The notes: a model not told the origin generated them from the sequence alone. 64,000 bases of DNA from Chloroflexota bacterium (GCA_009838915.1 VXQT01000011.1:1-64000); one strand, 5' to 3'. Counted from the first letter of the stretch, positions 25,504 through 34,362 are shown. Numbers and translations: made by a program.

Positions 25504-25907
25504 CAGAACGTCACCTCCCGGTTGCTGGCCTGAGCGACGGATACGTGCACCACCCGCCGTGAACGGCGCAGGTGTCCCAGCAAGTAGGGCGACGGATTGC
25601 GAACCACAACATCCTCCCTCAGGTCCCTCTTGCGGCAGGCCAAGTCGATGACCTGATCGTCATCGGCGTAGACGAGGCCCTTGAGCGCGTCGAGGATCGG
25701 TTTGGGAATGTTGTCGACATCGGGCGAGCCTGCATCGAAAAAGTAGGTGATCGTCAGGGCGACCAAACCATCGGTTGGCGCGGCCCCTCGCCAACGCTGG
25801 CGAGCCGCATTCCGAACCTCCTCTTGCCATGCTACCCGCAACTCAGTGCGTCGGGCTTGCTGCGATACGGGGCTTCGCGGCAGCGCAAGTTCGAACGGAA
25901 GCGGCAT
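25503..25907 (-). CDS. RusA-like Holliday-junction resolvase
   Basis: 134 residues from the ATG at 25907, preceded by GGGGAG; longer upstream frames lack sense. RusA-type enzymes are dimeric resolvases common in phages. The core is PDVDNIPKPILDALKG with D63, D65 and K69, followed by DDDQVIDLACRKRD with D84. These match the spacing of E. coli RusA D70, D72, K76 and D91 exactly, so the enzyme is probably active. It overlaps the nuclease-HEPN gene by one base. A resolvase beside a toxic nuclease is unusual. It may come from a prophage or serve element recombination. Confidence 0.78.
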   Translation of the reverse strand: MPLPFELALPRSPVSQQARRTELRVAWQEEVRNAARQRWRGAAPTDGLVALTITYFFDAGSPDVDNIPKPILDALKGLVYADDDQVIDLACRKRDLREDVVVRNPSPYLLGHLRRSRRVVHVSVAQASNREVTF

Positions 25908-26365
25908 GCTCCCCGCCTGCGCGCCGCCGCCTTCATTGATCTCACTCACACTCGAACGGTACCAGCACGTCCTGTCTTCGAGAGGCACTGTGCGCCGGGA
26001 CACGAGGGAAGGTCCTGGCACGCAGGAACACCGACTTATGGCCGTTGCCGAGACGAGCAATCGCTTCGATCCGTCAGAGCGCAATCGAACGAACACCGGA
26101 GTTCGAAGCCGTCCCCGTAACCCCGCGGCACCCCTCTCCGATGGGCTGACGTTCATTCGCCAGGAGCGTCGCAGGCAACTAGGCCCTCTGCGGATCTGCT
26201 GCTGTCCCGCCGGTGCGAGAGCCGAACTCTACTTCGTCGCTCATGGAAGGCCATCCCTGGTCGCGAAGGTCTGGGTCCTGGCATGTAGCCGGTTGCTCAC
26301 TCTCTCGACGACTGTGGAGGCGGCTAACGTGTCGGAAGGCGACGAATCCTACGACGCCGTGTCAG
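25908..26365. other. Intergenic region between divergent genes
   Basis: About 460 bases between the RusA-like start and the type ISP gene. Open frames in it have no recognisable content. It presumably carries divergent promoters. Confidence 0.35.
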
Positions 26366-26737
26366 ATGCGGAACCCCCACGTGACCGAACTCCGTCAGGC
26401 CGTCAAGCAGTACCTCGACGCCATCTCGTCTGTCAGCCGCGTCGGGACGCCTGAGCTTTCCCACTACACCGCGTTGGACAATCTCTTCGACGCCATCGGC
26501 AACGAACTGAAGCCCAAGGTCCGCGCCGTTGTCCACTACAGCGAAACCGCCTCCGGCCAGCCAGACCTCGGCTTCTTCTCCGGCGAGCACACCGACCCGG
26601 ATCGCGGCGTGGTCGAGGTTAAGGGCGCCGACGCCGATCTCGATGTGCTGATCGCCTCCGGACAAGTAGATGCCTACTGGCAGACGCGCAAGCTCGTCCT
26701 CGTGACCAACCTGCGCGAGTTTGCGCTGGTCGGATAG
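26366..26737 (+). pseudogene. N-terminal nuclease fragment of a broken type ISP restriction-modification gene
   Basis: About 123 codons from ATG 26366 (or GTG 26381) to TAG 26735-26737. It contains the nuclease part: GQPDLGFFSG then GVVEVKGADADL, the PD and E-x-K core of a PD-(D/E)XK endonuclease, then LVLVTNLREFALVG. Coding continues after the TAG in the same frame for 46 codons up to the ATG at 26876 with family-like sequence (LERYSLANSAPAFDDLLEHT), so a single in-frame amber codon separates the nuclease from the methylase part. Confidence 0.75.
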
Positions 26738-26875
26738 GACAACGACGGCGCGAAAGCGACCCTCGAGCGTTACTCGCTGGCCAACTCCGCCCCAGCTTTC
26801 GATGACCTGCTGGAGCACACGACTCGCGCCGCCAACCGGCATGGCGTCTCGCTGGCGGAGTACCTGCTGCGCACA

Positions 26876-29377
26876 ATGTCGCACCGTTCGACGATTTCCG
26901 AGCCGCGCGACCTCGCCCGGCTACTCGCTTCCTACGCCCGCGACGCGCTGCAGCGGGTCGAAGAGGCGGCAGAGGAAGAGGACTCGCTGGCGACGATCCG
27001 CGAGGCCATCGAGCAGGCGCTGGGCATGTCGTTCGAGAGCGAGGACGGTGGCCGGTTCTTCCGCTCGACCCTAGTGCAGACGCTGTTCTACGGCGTCTTC
27101 GCCGCCTGGGTGCTCCGGGCTCGGGCGGGCAAGCCGGGACGCTTTCGCTGGAGAGAGGCGGTTGACGAGATCCAAGCTCCAGTCTTGGGTTTGCTGTTCC
27201 ACGAACTCACCGAGCGAGGACGCCTCAGGCGACTGGGACTTCTCGAAGTGCTCGACTGGACCGAGGCCGCGCTGGACCGCGTCGACCGTGAGGCGCTTCT
27301 AAAGCGTTTCTCGGAGGGCGAGGCAGTGCAGTACGTCTATGAGCCGTTCCTCGAAGCCTTCGACCCCGACCTGCGCAAGCAGCTTGGCGTCTGGTACACG
27401 CCGCGCGAGATCGTGCGCTACATGGTCGCCCGCGTCGACCGGGCGCTGCGCGACGACCTCGGCATCGACAAGGGACTGGCCGACGAGCGGGTCTACGTGC
27501 TCGATCCCTGCTGCGGGACGGGCGCCTTCCTGGTCGAGACGCTGCGCCGGATCGCCGAGACCGAGCAGGCCTCGGGCGGCGCGACCTGGGCAGAGTCGGT
27601 CCGCCAGGCCGCCGCGACCCGCGTCTTCGGCTTCGAGATCATGCCCGCCCCGCTGGTCGTCTCGCACCTCGAAATCGGCCTCGCGCTGGAGCGCCTGGGC
27701 GCGGGACTCTCGCCCGACCAGCGCGCAGGCGTCTTCCTGACCAACGCCCTGACCGGCTGGGAGCCGCACACGACCAAGCCGCTGCCCTTTCCCGAACTGG
27801 AACAGGAACGCCGTAGCGCCACACGAGTCAAGCAGCAGCGCCCGATCCTCGTGGTGCTTGGCAACCCGCCCTACAACGGCTTCCCCGGCGTACCCGACGC
27901 GGAAGAGGAGCGGAAGCTGTCGGACGCCTACCGCCAGGTCTCCGGACCCGACGTGCCCAAACCGCAGGGGCAGGGACTCAACGACCTCTACGTGCGCTTC
28001 TTTCGCATGGCCGAGCGGCGCATTGCCGAGAAGACCGGCAAGGGCGTCGTCTGCTTCATCTCCAACTACTCCTGGCTCGACGGCCTCTCCTTCCCCGGCA
28101 TGAGGCAGCGCTACATCGACGCCTTCGACATCATCCGCATCGACAACCTCAACGGAGACAAGTATCGCACCGGCAAGCTCACGCCCGACGGCGACCCGGA
28201 TCCCAGCGTGTTTTCGACGAAGGACGATCCGGTCGGAATCCAGGTCGGCACGGCAATCGCAACGCTGGTGCGACACGAGACGCACAGTCCTGCCGAGCAG
28301 GTCGATTGGCGAGAGCTGTGGGGAACAAGCAAGCTCCGGGAACTGGAGAATTCAGCAGAGTTGGAGCCGTCTTCACTAGGTCGGTCGGTGAAGCCGATCC
28401 CACTGCTTGGATTTTCATTCAGGCCTGATGAGGTCGAAGGTGGCTGGACTGAATGGCCTGCGCTGATCGACTTGTTTCCGAAGCGACTACATGGCGTACT
28501 GACAAACAGAGATGCGTTTCTGGTTGACATTGATCCGCACCAGTTGCGCACTCGGATTGCTGAGTATTTCGACGCAAGCATTAGCCACGAGGACATTGGG
28601 CGTCGCAATCCGATGGCCATGAAATCGACCCGGAGAACCAAAGCGCGACCAGTGCGAGAGGCTCTTTTGGTCAGGGGCGAACCGGATGACGATGCCTTTG
28701 TCCGATTTTCGTACAGACCCTTCGATGCCCGCTGGTTGTACTGGGAACAAGAGACCAAGCTGCTCGACGAAAAGCGCCCGGAGTATCGACAGCATGTGTT
28801 CGGTGGCAACCTCTGGTTGTCGGCTGCGCAGCAGCTCCGCAAAGGCATAACGGAACCACAAGCCTTCTTCACGACGCTGCCGGGGTCGCACCACCTCATC
28901 GAACGCGGGGCTAACATGTTCCCCCTCTACCTCCGAGACGACCAGTTCGGCGAGGAGGCAAATGGCGTCAAACGGTCCGCCAACCTGAGCGAGCTGGCGC
29001 GGGCCTACGTCGAGTCGATGGACGCTGCACCCGAGGACCTGTTCCACCACGTTCTCGCCATGCTGCACGACTCCGCCTACCGAGAGGCCAACGCCGGCGG
29101 TCTGCGCATGGGCTGGCCCCGCATCCCCCTGCCCGACGACCCCGCCGACCTCGCCCAGTCCGCCGCCTCGCCCGCCTGCTCGACACCGAGTCCGACGTCG
29201 CCGACCTCCTCGCCGACTACACCCACATCGGCGTCCCCACTACAATCGACGGCCAACCGATGCAACCCGCCGACTTCCACCTCACCGCCGGCTGGGGTCA
29301 CTTCGGCGCCAATCAAGCCGTCATGCCCGGGCAGGGCAAGATCAATCGTCGTGGAGACATGGTGGACGTGTATCTGA
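26876..29377 (+). CDS. Type ISP/IIG restriction-modification enzyme, methyltransferase fragment
   Basis: 833 codons in this open part; the frame is already open from 26738. It carries an adenine-N6 DNA methyltransferase domain with motif I DPCCGTGAF near residue 209 and motif IV LGNPPYNG near 330, preceded by a helical block (GVWYTPREIVRYM-like). The C-terminal target-recognition part reaches about residue 755. From about 29160 the reading turns into a Pro/Ser/Thr-rich string that is not family-like; the true C-terminus continues in another frame (29260-29568). Without the nuclease fragment it could act only as a methylase, and the damaged C-terminus may prevent even that. No helicase domain is present, unlike LlaGI-type ISP enzymes. 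Confidence 0.8.
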   Translation: MSHRSTISEPRDLARLLASYARDALQRVEEAAEEEDSLATIREAIEQALGMSFESEDGGRFFRSTLVQTLFYGVFAAWVLRARAGKPGRFRWREAVDEIQAPVLGLLFHELTERGRLRRLGLLEVLDWTEAALDRVDREALLKRFSEGEAVQYVYEPFLEAFDPDLRKQLGVWYTPREIVRYMVARVDRALRDDLGIDKGLADERVYVLDPCCGTGAFLVETLRRIAETEQASGGATWAESVRQAAATRVFGFEIMPAPLVVSHLEIGLALERLGAGLSPDQRAGVFLTNALTGWEPHTTKPLPFPELEQERRSATRVKQQRPILVVLGNPPYNGFPGVPDAEEERKLSDAYRQVSGPDVPKPQGQGLNDLYVRFFRMAERRIAEKTGKGVVCFISNYSWLDGLSFPGMRQRYIDAFDIIRIDNLNGDKYRTGKLTPDGDPDPSVFSTKDDPVGIQVGTAIATLVRHETHSPAEQVDWRELWGTSKLRELENSAELEPSSLGRSVKPIPLLGFSFRPDEVEGGWTEWPALIDLFPKRLHGVLTNRDAFLVDIDPHQLRTRIAEYFDASISHEDIGRRNPMAMKSTRRTKARPVREALLVRGEPDDDAFVRFSYRPFDARWLYWEQETKLLDEKRPEYRQHVFGGNLWLSAAQQLRKGITEPQAFFTTLPGSHHLIERGANMFPLYLRDDQFGEEANGVKRSANLSELARAYVESMDAAPEDLFHHVLAMLHDSAYREANAGGLRMGWPRIPLPDDPADLAQSAASPACSTPSPTSPTSSPTTPTSASPLQSTANRCNPPTSTSPPAGVTSAPIKPSCPGRARSIVVETWWTCI

Positions 29378-29568
29378 ATGATCGGGCGTGCTGGCGAGAC
29401 GTGCCGACTGAGGTGTGGGAGTATCGGCTGGGAGGCTACCAGGTACTCAAGAAGTGGCTCAGCTACCGAGAGTCGAAGGTGCTGGGTCGGGGGCTGGAAG
29501 TGGGAGAGGTCGGCTGGTTCTCGGCGGTGGCTCGGAGGATTGCGGGTATTCTCAAGTTCTCTCGCTGA
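29260..29568 (+). pseudogene. C-terminal specificity fragment of the type ISP gene (frameshifted)
   Basis: In-frame product MQPADFHLTAGWGHFG... ends with WRDVPTEVWEYRLGGYQVLK and KWLSYRE, the conserved end of type ISP enzymes. Its frame differs from the upstream part by two bases (29260 minus 26876 leaves remainder 2). The joint lies near 29160-29175, where the intended sequence seems to be LARLLDTESDVADLLADYTH. A lost or gained base there breaks the gene; a sequencing or assembly error is the alternative. Confidence 0.72.
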
Positions 29569-29596
29569 GTGTGGTCCTGAAGAGAGGCCTTGGCAG

Positions 29597-30934
29597 ATGC
29601 GCGTGGACGAGTTTGAGGACCTCGGCTTCTTCTGGCTTCCCGACGACCCGAAGGCCAAGGAGCGAGTCCCTGGAGTTCTTCGAGCCTCGGCACAGGGAGC
29701 CATCACACTGGAGACATTCGGCCTCGCCGAAGGAGAACCGCACTCGCTCGCTTCCGATCTCACGCTTCGCGATGGAGAGGCAACCAGAAGGATTCTGGGC
29801 GTCACGAGAGAACGCGGGTTTGTCACACTGGATGGGTGTTTGCGAACAGACAGCAGCGTCGAGGCACGCTCGCATGGCTTAATCTTCAATGGCGCCACGT
29901 TTCTCGCGACGTGGCTGTTCGTCGGCATAGCCTACGATTCACAGGAGTGCGTGCGCTTCTCCAGAGTGAAGTTCGACGTTGAGGGACTAGATGAATGGCT
30001 CGCGCTGTCAGGAATCCAGGTCGATGCCGATGTAATGCAAGGCCGAGCGACGATCACCTTTCAGCGTCCTGACTCTCTTGGTCTTCCAGGGCTGCTCGAC
30101 GGCGAGCACGGAAAGATCAGGTTCGGCTATTCGATTCCGTCAGCCTGGGAGGAGACGAAGAGCGCGGGAGTTTCCCAGCGCGCATACGTGGAGCTATCCA
30201 CAGATGGTTGGTGGACAGCAGATGAGGCGACGCGTCGGGTCATGTGGTTCCGGGACCTCTTGCGACTGGCTGCTGATCAGAGTGTGTCAGTGATCGGGCT
30301 CACCGGGTACTCCCGCGAGGTGACTGAGCCTGCTCAAGGCGGTGGTGAACGCGAGAGCGAGATAGAAATCATCTACGAGGAGCGCAATCAGGGCGTAGCT
30401 GACCGCAACCTGCTCGGGCCGCTGATGTTGTTTCAGCGCCGTGATCTGAAAGACGATCTGCACGTATGTATCGGACGATGGTTCGCCATGTACTCCGAGC
30501 ATCATCAGCCCTTACGTCTCTATTTCTCAGCGGTAGATTCGAGCAGGGATCCGACCTTGGATGAGAGGTTCCGACAGTTGACTGAGGCGCTTGAGACTCT
30601 CGACAAGGCCCTCCATGGCAATGCAAGGAAGGACTTCAGTCAGAGAATACAGAGATTGGCCGAACCGTTTGCTGATCTCTTGGAACTCGAGGACTCCTGC
30701 GAGCAGTTTGGTCTAACGGTTGCCCATACGAGGAATGTCCAAGTTCATCATCTTCCGATAGGAGGAAACGATGTTGCAGTTGGTCGGGATTTGCTCAGGC
30801 TCACATATCGCTGCGAGTTGCTATTGATCTGTCACTTTGTGGCCGTGATAACGGGCAGCTACGCTTTGGCCATCGAAATGATCGAGGACAAGGAAGCCAC
30901 TACGAAACGACAGCAGGTGATCGGCGACAGATAG
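29597..30934 (+). CDS. apeA: ApeA-like HEPN anti-phage defence protein
   Basis: 445 residues from the ATG at 29597, after GAGAGG. The N-terminus (FEDLGFFWLPDDPKAKERVP, then GAITLETFG) matches the ApeA N-terminal domain. The C-terminal 150 residues are helical and hold R379-N-V-Q-V-H384, the RX4H motif of HEPN ribonucleases, at the site used by the Apea-type HEPN domain. ApeA proteins are known single-gene phage-defence systems in which the HEPN part is required, and are thought to cut RNA, causing abortive infection. GC is lower than in the chromosome part. It follows the broken restriction gene by 28 bases, likely in one transcript. Catalytic residues are intact, so it may be functional. Confidence 0.75.
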   Translation: MRVDEFEDLGFFWLPDDPKAKERVPGVLRASAQGAITLETFGLAEGEPHSLASDLTLRDGEATRRILGVTRERGFVTLDGCLRTDSSVEARSHGLIFNGATFLATWLFVGIAYDSQECVRFSRVKFDVEGLDEWLALSGIQVDADVMQGRATITFQRPDSLGLPGLLDGEHGKIRFGYSIPSAWEETKSAGVSQRAYVELSTDGWWTADEATRRVMWFRDLLRLAADQSVSVIGLTGYSREVTEPAQGGGERESEIEIIYEERNQGVADRNLLGPLMLFQRRDLKDDLHVCIGRWFAMYSEHHQPLRLYFSAVDSSRDPTLDERFRQLTEALETLDKALHGNARKDFSQRIQRLAEPFADLLELEDSCEQFGLTVAHTRNVQVHHLPIGGNDVAVGRDLLRLTYRCELLLICHFVAVITGSYALAIEMIEDKEATTKRQQVIGDR

Positions 30935-31400
30935 CCAGCTCGCGACCTCGTCACAAGAACAGGCTACGGGCCGGTTCCATCCATCTTGCAGGGATGGGCG
31001 ACTCTCCATGCGTGTTGTAGGCAGATCCAGATGTCGGAGGTGATGCCAAAGACTTGCTCGGTTCGCGTGGCCGGGGGCGGTGACGCTTGGCCCCTCACAG
31101 CACAAGGCCAGACCTGTCGCCACAACTCGGAGATAGGACAATCTAAGGGTCCAGATCGTTGTTCAACGCGTATCTGGAGACGGGAGTTCCTGCAGCGCTG
31201 CTGCGCATTCCACTCCCTGGCCGAAGCGACCGAGATCGTCCGAGTACCCGGCGGTCATCTGGGCGCGCTGCTCAGTGCACCGGCAACACCTGGCTCCGAG
31301 TTGTACCGCTGCCGAGTGGACTTGATCGTCCACGGAGAATCGGTGGCTGACGGGCGAAGAACCCATGGGGCAGAACGACAGAGGCAGTGTTCCCTGTGCT
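30935..31400. other. Intergenic region
   Basis: About 465 bases after the ApeA-like gene and before the end of the opposite-strand HNH gene (convergent). No gene, repeat or clear terminator was found; open frames are short and unlike proteins. Confidence 0.35.
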
Positions 31401-31901
31401 TCAGCCACAGGACCTGACGACGGCTACCAGTAGCAGGACCAACACCATCGCAGGGAGCATCCACAACGTCGCGGGCGAGGCTCCACGCTGGGTCCAGTGT
31501 CTTTGTCTCGCTGTCTCAAAGCGCTTCCGGCATATGCCGCGGACAGTCGGCGAGGCGCGGGTGCGTCGAGTCTCGGCGGCGAACTCCTCTTGTTCGATCG
31601 GTGGATCGGGGATCGATTCGTCCGCCGGCAACAACCGCCAGTAGCGGTCGCGGAACTCCTCGTCGGTCTGGATTCCCTTCCGCAGGTTGCAGGCCGTGCA
31701 CAGCAGCTGTAGGTTCGCCCGCTCGTTGCCGCCGTTGCGGCTCACGGGCCACTTGTGGTCGATTTCGAGTTGGCGGTTGCTCATGCGGCGGCCGCAATAG
31801 CGGCAGCGGCCTCGCTGCTCGATGAACAGCGCATTCCGCACTCGCGCAGGAAAGACGACTCGCCCGCGGGCCGGTAGTCCTCCGCTCTCATCGACTTCCA
31901 T
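31401..31901 (-). CDS. HNH endonuclease with a C-terminal membrane segment
   Basis: 166 residues. The HNH core is at about 30-80: CRYCGRRM, then EIDHKWPVSRNGGNE, then NLQLLCTACNLRKG. Two CxxC pairs bind zinc and the DH pair is the metal-binding active site. The last 25 residues hold a hydrophobic helix (LWMLPAMVLVLLLVAVV) followed by RSCG, so the nuclease may be tethered to the membrane with the catalytic part in the cytoplasm. HNH enzymes with this compact form are common in phages and restriction loci; the membrane tail is not. Start taken at the first ATG in frame. Confidence 0.72.
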   Translation of the reverse strand: MEVDESGGLPARGRVVFPARVRNALFIEQRGRCRYCGRRMSNRQLEIDHKWPVSRNGGNERANLQLLCTACNLRKGIQTDEEFRDRYWRLLPADESIPDPPIEQEEFAAETRRTRASPTVRGICRKRFETARQRHWTQRGASPATLWMLPAMVLVLLLVAVVRSCG

Positions 31902-32756
31902 CCGGCAGAGGCTAGCGCGCTGGTCGTCGGCGAGCAGCTATTCGGTGGATGCGTGATCGCCAGGAACGATTGACAGCCTTGCCGAAGTGTTGACCACTGC
32001 GCAAGGATTGAGACCGAATCGCCAGATGCTTGACCAGGCACATGCCCGCCAAGCGGCGATCGCTGCATCTGAAGGCAGCAGCGATGATCGCCGTTCCTGC
32101 GATCACAGTGGTCCGGCCCCTGAAGAAGTGGCGCAAAGACCCTGGAGATCTTGCCCAAGAGTGGTTCATAGATCTTGGCGATTTGCACCAAAGCCTCGTT
32201 AATCTCGTGAATCAGTGGCCATAGATTTCAGCTGCATTCATTGCCCGTTTGGGTTGCGTCACCCCTGTCCATCAACCGTCCAGCCGGGAACTCTTGTCTC
32301 GCGCCAAGGTCTCCGCGTCGTTCGGATAGTCGTGTTCGGTGGGTATCCCACGTCCCGTTCCTGTCAGGCCCTCGGGGCGCTACCGTGCGATGGTTGCCGC
32401 GAACCGGCGGCATCCACTGACCGCCTGCGTCTCTTCAGCAGAAGGAACCGACGCCGACCGATATGACTAAGAACGCGCTCTGTTGCGGGCAAGCGATTCA
32501 CCCTCGGAGCTAGTGGTTCCTAGACGCCGCGAGCACCTGGGTCATCCTCCTCGGTCCGAGCCGGAGAGTGCGATGTGTGCCAACTCTGGTGCGACCCCGT
32601 CGCCGCGGCGATAGGCAAGGACTCAGCCGGATTCACTTGCCTACGCCTTCTCCGTCATCACGAGTTGCTCATGCGCGGCCCCACCATAAACAGTACGCCG
32701 ATGCTGAACCGAGGGACCCAAAGTGATCCGGATACGATGTGAGCGAGGAGTCCGCG
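31902..32756. other. Long gap with at most one tiny gene
   Basis: About 855 bases. The only sense-like frame is on the plus strand at about 32042-32224: 60 residues beginning MPAKRRSLHLKAAAM, with one hydrophobic stretch (AAAMIAVPAITVV) and a helical end rich in Leu/Asp/Trp (LAQEWFIDLGDLHQSLVN). It lacks a convincing ribosome site. It could be a small membrane peptide or chance. The rest holds nothing I can support. Confidence 0.3.
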
Positions 32757-32993
32757 ATGCGCACAGCACAACTCGACCGGATCACGTTCGACACCGAGGT
32801 CATGGGCGGCAAGGCCTGTATCCGCGGCCTGCGCGTCACCGTCGGGACGGTCGTGGCACTGTTGGCAGCCGGCCAGTCGTCTGCCAGCATCCTGCGTGCG
32901 TATCCCTACCTCGAATCTGAGGACATTGACCAGGCGCTCGCCTATGCCGCCTGGCGGCTAGAGGAGCGCGAGGTTCCGTTGGCGGTCCAATGA
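32757..32993 (+). CDS. DUF433 antitoxin-like protein
   Basis: 78 residues from the ATG at 32757, chosen because GCGAGGAG lies 7 bases upstream; a GTG at 32739 is poorer. The product has the DUF433 signature (FDTEVMGGKACIRGLRVTVG), then SSASILRAYPYLESEDIDQA and a C-terminal helical segment (LAYAAWRL). These proteins have a small HTH-like fold and act as antitoxins of DUF5615 PIN-like partners. Its stop overlaps the start of the next gene by 4 bases (ATGA), as is usual for such pairs. Confidence 0.82.
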   Translation: MRTAQLDRITFDTEVMGGKACIRGLRVTVGTVVALLAAGQSSASILRAYPYLESEDIDQALAYAAWRLEEREVPLAVQ

Positions 32994-33358
32994 GACCGAG
33001 GGTGCTGATCGACATGAACCTCTCGCCCGAGTGGGTCGATTCTCTGTCGAAGGAAGGCTGGGAAGCGGTGCATTGGTCCGAGGTCGGAGACCCACGGGCT
33101 ACTGACCGAGAGATCATGGATTGGGCGCTCGCCAACGCATACATCGTGTTCACGCACGACCTAGACTTTGGCACGATGCTCGCACTCACGCATGACCGCG
33201 GTCCTAGCGTTCTGCAAGCACGAGCCGAGAACGTTCTGCCGCTCCAACTCGGCCCAACAGTCATCGCAGCACTCGAACAGCATCGATCAGACCTGTTGGC
33301 GGGCGCGTTGGTCGTTGTCGACGAGCGTCGCAGCCGGGTGCGCGTCCTGCCAATCTGA
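32990..33358 (+). CDS. DUF5615 PIN-like toxin
   Basis: 122 residues. It contains the PIN-like acidic residues in VLIDMNLSPEW (D8) and FTHDLDFG (D59/D61), with WSEVGDPRATDREIMDWA between them. The DUF5615 family has a PIN fold and presumably cleaves RNA; it is usually encoded downstream of DUF433 as here. The ATG overlaps the antitoxin stop. The pair may stabilise the element or act in defence. Target unknown. Confidence 0.82.
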   Translation: MRPRVLIDMNLSPEWVDSLSKEGWEAVHWSEVGDPRATDREIMDWALANAYIVFTHDLDFGTMLALTHDRGPSVLQARAENVLPLQLGPTVIAALEQHRSDLLAGALVVVDERRSRVRVLPI

Positions 33359-33525
33359 GCTTGGTGCGAAGCGATCCGGTCGAAGCTCCCTTCGTGGCAC
33401 CCACAGCCTCTCTCTTCAGCCCCTTCTTGGACGCATTCTTGCACAACTGGGCAACATCCGTTAGGAGGCTGCCCGAGCGACATTTCCGTGCACTTGGCTG
33501 CATTCTTGACTTTTCTGGCCGACGC

Positions 33526-34362
33526 ATGTCCAATCGAAGTTACTCTGCTCAAACTCGGATGGCGGAAGAGCGGACGGGAGTCGTGGTGCCAACGGTCAAC
33601 TCGCACCAAGAAGGTAGAGTGTCAATCTGGGGACTTGGTGCTCGTACGTGCGGGCCTCATCTTCAGGCGTTGTTCTGGGAGAACCCGCACGATGACACAC
33701 TCCTTGCGTACGAGTTTCGGATAGTGCTGCCGAGCGGCGTGGTCTCGCCATGGCACTCGATTGCAGCGGCCAAGCTGCCATGCCGAGACTGGAAAACCCA
33801 CTCTGTTCTCATCTACCACGATCTCGATGACCCTTGGGATCTGATAGTGGAGCTCCGCGGCGTAACCGGCGTTCATCACGGAGATCCTCCAGTCTCCATC
33901 CACCTGGCGGCACTCTACGAGGTTCAGTACACGGAGCCGATGTGGAGGAGTCAAGATCCTCAAGGCCTCGGCCCACGCCTTGCCATCGGACTTGGAGATG
34001 CGGAAGACCAAACGACCGGGCCGATGCGAGATGTGTCCGAAGGAGTACTGAGTCTCACAATGAGGGAGGATCAGTCGCTGGAGGAAGCTCAGTCCAAGGC
34101 TGCTAGCCGAGGGGCGCGGTATCGGCGACAGGACAGCGATTGGATCGAGCCATCTGCGGCCGCGAGGAGAACGTCATTCAACCACCTGCGTCCAACGCAG
34201 ATTCCGTCCACGAGTTATGCGCCGGAGGACGTGCTTGGTGACGTGCTCGAACGCCGCGACTGGGACTTGCACGTGTACATAGATGACACAGGCACGGTGT
34301 GGTTCACTGTCCGGGAGCATCTTGCCTGGGACAGAGGATATGAGCTGAGTCTCTTGAGATAA
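33526..34362 (+). CDS. Protein of unknown function
   Basis: About 278 residues if the ATG at 33526 is used; 33559 is another possibility, and the frame is open from TTG 33361. No family recognised. It is soluble-looking, with a beta-rich first half (SIWGLGARTCGPHLQ, LLAYEFRIVLPSGVVSPWHS) and a charged second half. A short repeat-free Ser/Arg stretch (RTSFNHLRPTQI) precedes a C-terminus with WDLHVYIDDTGTVWF. It lies alone between the toxin-antitoxin pair and the integrase, with lower GC than the chromosome genes. A cargo gene of the element; function cannot be inferred. Confidence 0.5.
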   Translation: MSNRSYSAQTRMAEERTGVVVPTVNSHQEGRVSIWGLGARTCGPHLQALFWENPHDDTLLAYEFRIVLPSGVVSPWHSIAAAKLPCRDWKTHSVLIYHDLDDPWDLIVELRGVTGVHHGDPPVSIHLAALYEVQYTEPMWRSQDPQGLGPRLAIGLGDAEDQTTGPMRDVSEGVLSLTMREDQSLEEAQSKAASRGARYRRQDSDWIEPSAAARRTSFNHLRPTQIPSTSYAPEDVLGDVLERRDWDLHVYIDDTGTVWFTVREHLAWDRGYELSLLR

